Source: Amborella trichopoda
Lineage: Eukaryota > Streptophyta > Magnoliopsida > Amborellales > Amborellaceae
Reading direction: 5' to 3'
Length of the DNA: 64,000 nt
Assembly: GCF_000471905.2 (NCBI RefSeq)
Contig: NW_006494789.1
Location: 3,338,294-3,402,293 of the forward strand
Shown here: piece by piece, positions 57,640 through 64,000 of the stretch
Position numbering within the stretch: the stretch's first letter is position 1
Layout of the letters: every line of letters starts with the position of its first letter
Program-made: the position numbers and the translations under genes
The notes under the pieces: generated by a model
Seen by the model: the letters and a program-made list of their open reading frames with translations, nothing else
What the model was told of the DNA's origin: nothing
Databases searched by the model: none

Positions 57640-59280
57640 GTCTGATCACCCTGTTGGACAATATTTTTTATGATGAGGGATGCTTTAAAAGTCTACTCAT
57701 ACTATTAAACGATAATTGTGATGTTGAAGGCTCTTCTTTTCGAGTCTTGATGCTAGGGGCTTCTGGTATCTGGGATTTTTCTTTTGGAGTGTTACAAAAG
57801 CCCCCTGCCCTCTTGGTCCAAGCTCCCTTTACAGGTTTTCCTTGGACTTGGGAAGTGGTACCATAAAGACGGTTTTCACCAGCCCCCTTTTTATTTAGAG
57901 CTTTTTTACTCATGACCATGCGGCCAGGCCCACCCTTTTCTTTTCCATTTTTACTCACGATTCCCTTTCGGGTTTTCACTGTGCCCAAATTTTTATTCAC
58001 GAAACTCTTTTACTCATAGTTTCGTGACCATGCCCATCCGTCATTTTTACTCATGGAATTCCCTTTTTAGGTTTACACCATGCCTGTTATTATTTTTTAT
58101 TTTTTGTGAAGGCGCGTTTAGGGTCCTGCCTTTGAGACCTTTGTGAAGCCTTTTTACATTATGTAGCCAGGATGTATACTATAGTTTAAGGTCATATAGT
58201 TGGACCAAGTTGGACCATGGTGAAGATAGATGATAGTCTGTGGAGGCCATGGAGTGAGTATGACAGTGGTTTGACTCACTTTGGGGAGATGGCATGATGT
58301 TGCCTATAAAAGATCGATGGTGTCGGTATGGAAAGTGGATGGTGGTAACCCACTAGCTGACGGCAAGTATGGATGGCGGGATGGCTCGTCGTTTGTTAAT
58401 GCAGGTGAAACTCACTGGGGAATGATGAATGGTAATGAAGTGAATGGATTTACTGGGGAGTTGATGAAAGCGGTACACACAAAAGGTGTTGTGCACGTAT
58501 GTGGAGGCATGTTTAAAGTCCTTCCACCGAGACTTGGGCAAAGCAGTTTAACATCATGCTGCCAGGACATGCACTACAGTTTTAAGGTCATATAACTTGG
58601 ACCATGGCTATAGAGTTTAAAGTCATGCAGCTAGGACCGAGCAGTTTAAGGTCGTGCAGCTAGACCTTTGCTACAGTTTAAGGTCATATAATTTGGACCA
58701 TGCAGTTTAGGGTCGTGCATGTAGACCATGGTCAGGTGAGGGGGATGAGATTTCATGGGGAATAAGGTTGTGGATGACAGCCTGCCACCAAGGATGTAAT
58801 GAACCCAGATGAGGAATGTTCGAGGTACGGACTCCCTGGGGATGAACGGCTGTGGCATGCTTGTAGCTCTGGTGGGGATGACAGGCCAAGACACAGTTGT
58901 AACTCCACTGAGGGTAGTGGCAAAACACTCATGGCAGTGACCAAGCTTAGACAAACATGGCACTAGCATGGGCTGTAGTAACACGTGCGGCACTAGCCTG
59001 GGTGACAGTTGCATGAACGACGCTAACATGAGTGACAGTGGCACGCAAGGTGCTAACATAAGTTGCATGCATGACGTTGATCAGAGTTCGGGCTTCGGGC
59101 TTCGAGCTTCGGGCTTGGGCCTGACCCTGTCTTGGTCCATTTGACGCGTGATGATTGGAGCTACATGGGCAGCGGTGACCTATGTTTGGGCTTCAATCCT
59201 GAGCCCGACCCATTCTAACCCATTGTCGTTTGGTATTCAGGGACTTGTCTGGTATTCGCCACTTTGAGGGGCAGTTCGAG
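57640..59280. other. LTR/UTR-like region of the Tat element, no gene
   Basis: Repeated words, no coding similarity: tttttactcatg/tttactcacg (57905-58050), gtttaaggtcatatarttgg with gcagtttaaggtcgtgcagctag (58180-58740), and ~36-bp units around ggcactagcmtgggtgacag (58955-59065). Such repeats are usual between pol and LTR, or inside the LTR, of Tat-lineage elements. Exact LTR borders could not be set. Confidence 0.5.
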
Positions 59281-59289
59281 GAACAACGT

Positions 59290-60555
59290 CTATATAAGGG
59301 GTAAAACCCCTATTTCACCATTTTTCCTTCAGTAAAATAGTGAAGGAGATTTAGCAGTGAGAGAGAGAGACTTCCCAGCGAGTGAAGGCTCTAGCAAGGA
59401 GGTGAGAGATCTAGTAGGGTGAAGATTCTGGCAGGGGTCAATGTTTCTAGAGTAAGAGGAGTGCGGAGCTGCCGGCTAACACAAGGACTCCGGTGGTGGC
59501 TCTAGAATATAGAAAAAGTGTGAGAAAGGGGCTGAGAGCTTAGCAGGGTCCTGCCAGTAGGTTTTCAGCTATTTTTCGATGGTTTTCTATCACCAGGAAG
59601 GAGAGAAAAGGTATAGCCGTGGGTTTCCGGTGAGTGAGAGAGGTTTACAGTGAACGGTGGTGTTTTCCCAGCGAGAAGCCGAAGGGGCAGAAGACAGTGA
59701 ACAATCGTAAAGGGGAGACGAAGGGTCTAAGGGAAGGTGCATGGTCTCTAGGGAAACAAAGGGCCATAAGCAACCGAAGGGTCACGAGAACTGAAGGGTC
59801 GCAGGGAGTTGAAGGGACACGAGTAACCGAAGAGGCACACGGAACCAAAAGGTCAAGGGTAGCTAGATAGTTTTCGGCAACTGAAGCGTTGCGAGTGAAC
59901 ACGTGTGGCGATAGTCGTGCACATCAGTGTTGCGATAGTCATAGGTAACGATAGTCATGCACGGCGTTAGTTGTGCATGGCCAGCAACACCACACGCACA
60001 ACATTAGTCATGCATGGCAGTTGCTACTCATTCGGTGATCCTTTCATGAACGGCGGCTAGCTGTGCACGTCATTGATCATGCACAACACTGAGTTATGCC
60101 CTGGCAATGATCATACACTGCAGTGACTTGGGCAGGCAAAGGGTGGTGTCCAATCATAAGGCCTGGCTTATGAAATCTGTTGAAAGCCAAGTCCTCCAGC
60201 ACAACTGTGAACTCCATGTTGTTTTGTGGAAGGGCCTTCACTGTGAGCAGGGTATGCTATCCATCATAGGCTAGCTCCTTGCCAGAGAAGTCTGCTTTGT
60301 ACGTTTTATATACTCTATCCAAAGCGCTTCCACCTTCTCTCGATGCGAGAGCAACTTTGAGCCTGTAACCATCGTCTTTTCCTCAGATGGAAGAGCAGCG
60401 TTGGGGGTCAATTTCTCTCTTTTCCTCTGAAGCAAGAGCAACACTCGAACTTTTCTCTTTTCCTCTGAAGCAAAAGCGACTTTTGATAATATATCCTTAT
60501 AACATCCCTAATAATGGGTTTGTGATTATAACTTGTAATTTCTTCAATAAAAAGA
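59290..60555 (+). promoter_or_regulatory. Possible plus-strand transcription unit antisense to Tat pol
   Basis: tctatataagggg (TATA box at about 59291-59298) is followed after ~30 bp by a likely start region, and cttcaataaaaagagc (polyA signal at 60545-60550) lies 1.25 kb on. Inside are a ~18-bp array (59715-59870, unit aaccgaagggtcacgag) and a 78-codon open frame (59634-59870) of no known family that is mostly this repeat. It could also be the LTR of a plus-strand element. Confidence 0.4.
59715..59870 (+). repeat. ~18-bp tandem array
   Basis: About eight units of the type aaccgaagggtcacgag / aactgaagggtcgcagg. Confidence 0.8.
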
Positions 60556-60600
60556 GCTAAGCTTTGCTGAATTGTCTTGCTTGTTTTCTTTTTATCGTCA

Positions 60601-60625
60601 TTTCCTCTCTTTTATCCTTAACTCT
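60601..60625 (-). other. Candidate polypurine tract of the Tat element
   Basis: The minus strand reads aaaagagaggaaa just downstream of the pol stop; the next bases TGACG (ending at 60600) could start the 3' LTR. Unconfirmed, since no second LTR is in the window. Confidence 0.4.
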
Positions 60626-60660
60626 TTTCTTTGTTGCACATTGAGTCTTTTGAGCGCGTA

Positions 60661-61945
60661 TCAGGGATAATACTTCTTTAGGTATCGCCCATTAATGAGG
60701 GGCATCGCCTCCTCTCCATTAGGATGTGCCAGTATGTAAGCCCCATTTGGTGAGACCTTCTTGACTATAAAAGGGTCTTCCCACTTAGGTTCAAACTTTC
60801 CTTTGCGCTGCCCATGCATAACGATCGCCCTTTTGACGGCTAGAACCAGATCCCCACGAGCGAATGAGCGAACCTTGACTGACTTGTCAAAGGCCCTCTT
60901 CATTCTCCCCTGGTAGAGTTTGAGGTTCTGTTGAGCTTTCAACCTCTTCTTGACAAGTGCATCAAACTCTTGATAACGAAGCTCGACTCTCTCGCCTTCG
61001 GTCAGTCCTTGATGTATGGTGACACGCAGCTAGGGGAGTGGAATCTCTAGGGGCAAGACTGCTTCACCCTCATAGACCAGGGAATAAGGAGTCGAATCGG
61101 TGGCATTTCGTGCAGTGGTGCTATAGGCCCACAGTGCTTCAGGAAGCTTCTCATGCCAGCTCTTCTTCGTTTTGATACCGACTTCCTTAAAATGCTGCAC
61201 AGCGTCTTATTGAGAGCCTCAGCAAAGCCGTTCACTCGAGGGTGGTACATAGTTGAGTACTTCCACTCGAAACCGAACTGGTTAACCTAGCGATCAATGT
61301 GATGACTTCTGAATTGAGGGCCATTGTCAGATATAATTCGGTCAGGCACCCCACACCGGTATATGATGTGATGCCGCACGAAGTTGGCTACCGTAGCCCT
61401 AGGAACTTGCTTAAGTGGGACCGCTTCAGCTAACTTGGAGAAATAGTCTGTTGCTGCTAGAATAAAGAAATGACCCATTGTAAAAGGAAGGTCGATAGGT
61501 CCTTTCCATACCGCATTGTGACAAGGGCCATGATGCCACTGTATGGTGTACGGGCTCTAGAGGCTGATGAATAAGGCTCGAGTGCATTTGGCACACCTGT
61601 CACCTCTTGGCATAGTTTTAAGAATCAACAGCCATCGAAGGCCAATAATACCCCAATCTACGTATCCGTTCATAGAGCTTAGGTTCAGACTGATGCAATC
61701 CACAGATGCCTGAGTGTACTTCTTCGAACACCTTATTTGCCTCTTGTGCGTCTACACATCTGAGAAGAATACCATCAAAAGACCATCTGAAGAGAGCATC
61801 TCCTTCAAGGAGGGTGTACTTGGTAGACATTCGACGCACATTATTATGCTCGGCACGATCTTCAAGCAGTCTATCGTGCTTTATAAAGTTAATGATGGGC
61901 TCTTCCAATCTTCCACCTGCTTGATTTCTGCACATATTGGGTCAA
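60661..61945 (-). pseudogene. Tat-lineage integrase (broken)
   Basis: Zinc-finger half in 61618-61935 with EVHSGICGLHQSEPKLYERI and YYWPSM; core in 61287-61478 with ILAATDYFSKLAEAVPLKQV (first Asp) and GVPDRIISDNGPQFRSH (second Asp); MYHPRVNGFAEALNKTLC (61047-61250) with the Glu; C-terminal region in 60661-60942 with FARGDLVLAVKRAI and the terminal GRYLKKYYP, typical of Tat-type gypsy. There is no chromodomain. At least three frame changes or stops separate these pieces. Confidence 0.87.
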
Positions 61946-62380
61946 AGAGTTCTGGTTCCTGTTTTTGAACCTCTTCCCTTTACTCATCATCAAATTGAGC
62001 CATATACAATTTTGTGATATCATGATAGAGCTCAAGAGTGTCCTTTCTTACGTCATAGATCCCCTTGAGCTGTCGTATCACCAACTCAGAGTTGTCGTAG
62101 ATATCGAGCTACTCCAAGTCTAGATCCAGGGCAATCTCCAACCCGATTATAAGGGCTTGATACTCTGCCTCGTTATGGGAACCAACTTCGGTGAGAGAGA
62201 AGGATAGAGGAAGTACCCCGCCTTTCAAAGTCAAGAATACCACTCCGGCACCTCCTCGATCATATTGGAAGGCTCTGTCGAAGTACATCTCTCATGTGTG
62301 AGCAAGTTCAGTGTAGAATACATCTCCATCTAAGGCCTTTTGTGGAACATATGTGATGTTAAATTCCATCAACAATAATG
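61946..62380 (-). pseudogene. Second RNase H domain of the Tat element (broken)
   Basis: One frame with stops reads VPQKALDGDVFYTELAHT-stop-EMYFDRAFQYD, then GGAGVVFLTLKGGVLPLSFS, GSHNEAEYQALIIGLEIALD, stop, LDIYDNSELVIRQLKGIYD. A second RNase H after the usual RT-linked one is a hallmark of the Tat clade. Catalytic Asp (YFD) and Glu (NEAEYQ) are kept; the third site reads YDNSELV where GDSELV is usual. The stop before EMYFD replaces Trp. Confidence 0.82.
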
Positions 62381-62820
62381 CCTACTTTGCAAGGCATCCC
62401 GACAAGCATGGGCATGTCATGAGAAAGTTTACAGGGTTTGCTTTTGATATAATCTTTACTTCATGACCGAGCAAGTACTGATGGAGCTTTTGTACCGCAA
62501 AGATTAAGGCTAGGTAAATCTTCTCAATAGGAGGATAATTCTTCTCAGCCCCTTGCATCCTGTGGCTGAGATAGTATAACGTGGTCTCTTTCCCCTCATC
62601 ATTGTTTTGTACCAATAGTGCCCCGAGTGATTCGTCAAGAGCGATGACATACAGGATGAGAGGTTTTCCCAACACCGGTGTAGAGAGCATCAAAGGATTG
62701 AGTAATTACTGCTTGATGTCATCAAGCGCCGCGTGACATGCTTCATCCCAGATGAATGGGGTATCCTTCTTTAACAGGTGCGTAAAAGGCTTATAGCGAC
62801 CTGAGAGGTTCGAGATGAAC
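62381..62820 (-). pseudogene. Tat-lineage RT-linked RNase H
   Basis: 62382-62693 reads LSTPVLGKPLILYVIALDES, LGALLVQNNDEGKETTLYYL, NYPPIEKIYLALIFAVQKL and the SKANPVNFLM block. The open stretch is intact for 103 codons. It follows the RT thumb/connection near 62700-62830, where stops occur. Confidence 0.83.
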
Positions 62821-63720
62821 CTACGGATATAAGCCAGCTATCCTTGAAGGGACTGTAGCTCTAGTAATGTAGTTGGTGGCAAAATTTCCTGGATTACCTT
62901 GATCTTGACTGGCTCAATTTCCAGCCCTCGGTGTCTAACAACGAACCCCAAGAACTTTCCTGAACGCATACCAAAAGCGTATTTTAGTGGGTTCATCTTG
63001 AGCTGATAAAGGCGTAATCGTTCGAACACCTTTTCAAGGTCTCGCATATGAGCATCTTTCCTTTCAGACTTCACCACCTAGTCATTCACATAACATTCCA
63101 CCTCCTTGTGCATCATGTCCTTGAAGATGGCCATCATTCCTCTATGATACGTAACATCAGCATTCTTCAATCCGAAAGACATCGTGTAGCAGAAGACCCC
63201 TTTTGGAGTCAAGAATTCGGTGGCTTCCTCATCTTCTGATGCCATCCGTTTCTGAATGTACCTAGAGTATCCATCCATGAAGGTGAAGATCTGGCAATTA
63301 GCTGTGGAGTAATGGCACGGGAAGTCATCCTTTGGGCAAGAGGCATTCAAGTCGCGGAAGTCAATGCAAACCCTAATTTGGTCGTTTTTCTTCTTGACTG
63401 GTACAACATTCGCCAACCACTTTGGGTACTTGACTTCACGAATGAAGCCTGCATACCTGAGCTTGCTCACCTCCACATCAATTTGCATTTTGAGATCAGG
63501 CTTGAACCTCCTTGATTTCTGCTTGACAGGCTTGGCGGATGGATCGACGCCGAGATGGTGGACTGCGACTTGAGGATCTAAACCAGGCATCTCATGATAC
63601 TACCAGGCAAAGACGTCATGGTTTGCTCAAGAAGGCAATAAGATTCTTTTTCTTCTCTGGAGACATATTTGTCGAGATGAAAGTGGGCCTGAGGTCGGCA
63701 TCATCCTTTCATTGGTAGGT
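62821..63720 (-). pseudogene. Tat-lineage reverse transcriptase (catalytic Asp lost)
   Basis: DVFAWYYHEMPGLDP precedes 63078-63590, a 170-codon open frame with VKQKSRRFKPD, YPKWLANVVPVKKKNDQIRV, CIDFRDLNASCPKDDFP, FTFMDGYSRY and FSFG-like SFGLKNADVTYHRGMM. The catalytic YVDD box reads YVND and is followed by a stop. 62838-63077 continues MVKSERKDAHMRDLEKVFER, LKYAFGMRSGKFLGFVV. Asp-to-Asn at the metal site alone would kill activity. Confidence 0.87.
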
Positions 63721-64000
63721 TGAGGGTCAGGTTAGATGAAGGAGGTTTGTTTTGGGATGCTAGCCGGCTTTGTTGTGCAGCCAGCATGGCTTAGGAGGTT
63801 TGGATGGATTGGGCAGGAAGAATTTGTTTTGGTTGAGTGGAGGTTTGAGGTTGAGGCTTATGAGGTGATTGGGTGTATGAGACCAGAGGTGTCCCAGGAA
63901 ACTTGAGGATGAGTGGATTGTCTAGGGTATTTGGGCAAGGAAGGAGTGGTGGACCAAGAAATTTCAGGACCTTTGGCCTCTGAGTTGGAGGCTACAGCGT
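63721..64000 (-). other. Upstream part of the Tat polyprotein, truncated by window end
   Basis: Pro- and Gln-rich sequence on the minus strand with no clear motif; likely the gag-pol linker. Protease and gag would lie beyond the window. Confidence 0.4.

Noticed and set aside
58281..58595. 104-codon plus-strand frame
   Set aside because: Sits in the repeat-rich Tat LTR/UTR region, no family resemblance.

Overview
The window reads as intergenic DNA from a flowering-plant nuclear genome. The evidence is plant receptor-like-protein (LRR) gene remnants, Ty3/gypsy elements with tRNA-Met primer sites and chromodomain ends, a Tat-type gypsy polyprotein, a Ty1/copia fragment and a plant LINE reverse-transcriptase tail. 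I found no intact host gene, rRNA, tRNA or CRISPR array. Almost everything protein-like is broken by stops and frameshifts. Species cannot be told from the sequence.

Layout. 1-1800: decayed Tat-like gag, minus strand. 2585-2797: 71-bp tandem repeats abutting a minus-strand copia fragment (2800-4498). The 5' part of that copia element is mirrored on the plus strand, making a head-to-head inverted repeat centred at about 4736. 5740-8400: no recognisable gene, with one long hairpin. 8847-14305: plus-strand LRR receptor-like-protein pseudogene, split by a gag-only gypsy derivative with a ~2.8-kb LTR (about 9545-13405) and by an 88-bp insertion (13902-13989). 15909-16230: LINE tail. 17289-18787 plus 51420-51838: a second LRR receptor-like-protein pseudogene on the minus strand, cut in two by a 32.6-kb nest of retrotransposons.

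The nest (18788-51414) can be resolved base by base from target-site duplications. Element II (minus strand, Tekay/Del-like chromovirus) sits in the LRR pseudogene (duplication caata). Element I (plus, 20681-31669, duplication agaca) sits in element II's 3' LTR. Element III (minus, 37963-48727, duplication tctac) sits in element II's 5' LTR. Order of events: LRR gene, then II, then I and III independently. All three have ~3-kb LTRs, a tRNA-Met primer site exactly 4 nt from the LTR, and degenerate gag, protease, RT, RNase H, integrase and chromodomain regions.

Right side. 52960-54955 is a ~2-kb polypurine (GA/GAA) tract with embedded ~75-bp repeats. 56735-59870 is a mosaic of several tandem arrays, some with small hairpins. 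60661-63720 is the minus-strand pol of a Tat-lineage gypsy element, recognised by two successive RNase H domains; its gag lies beyond the window. A plus-strand TATA-to-polyA-signal unit (59290-60555) runs antisense into its 3' end.

The points most worth a second look are the copia palindrome, the repeat arrays upstream of the TATA-like sites that share a CGGCGCTG core in elements I, II and III, the tiny TG...CA insertion in the LRR gene, the covarying hairpin repeats, and the antisense unit beside the Tat pol. I did not find a convincing new multi-gene biological system.
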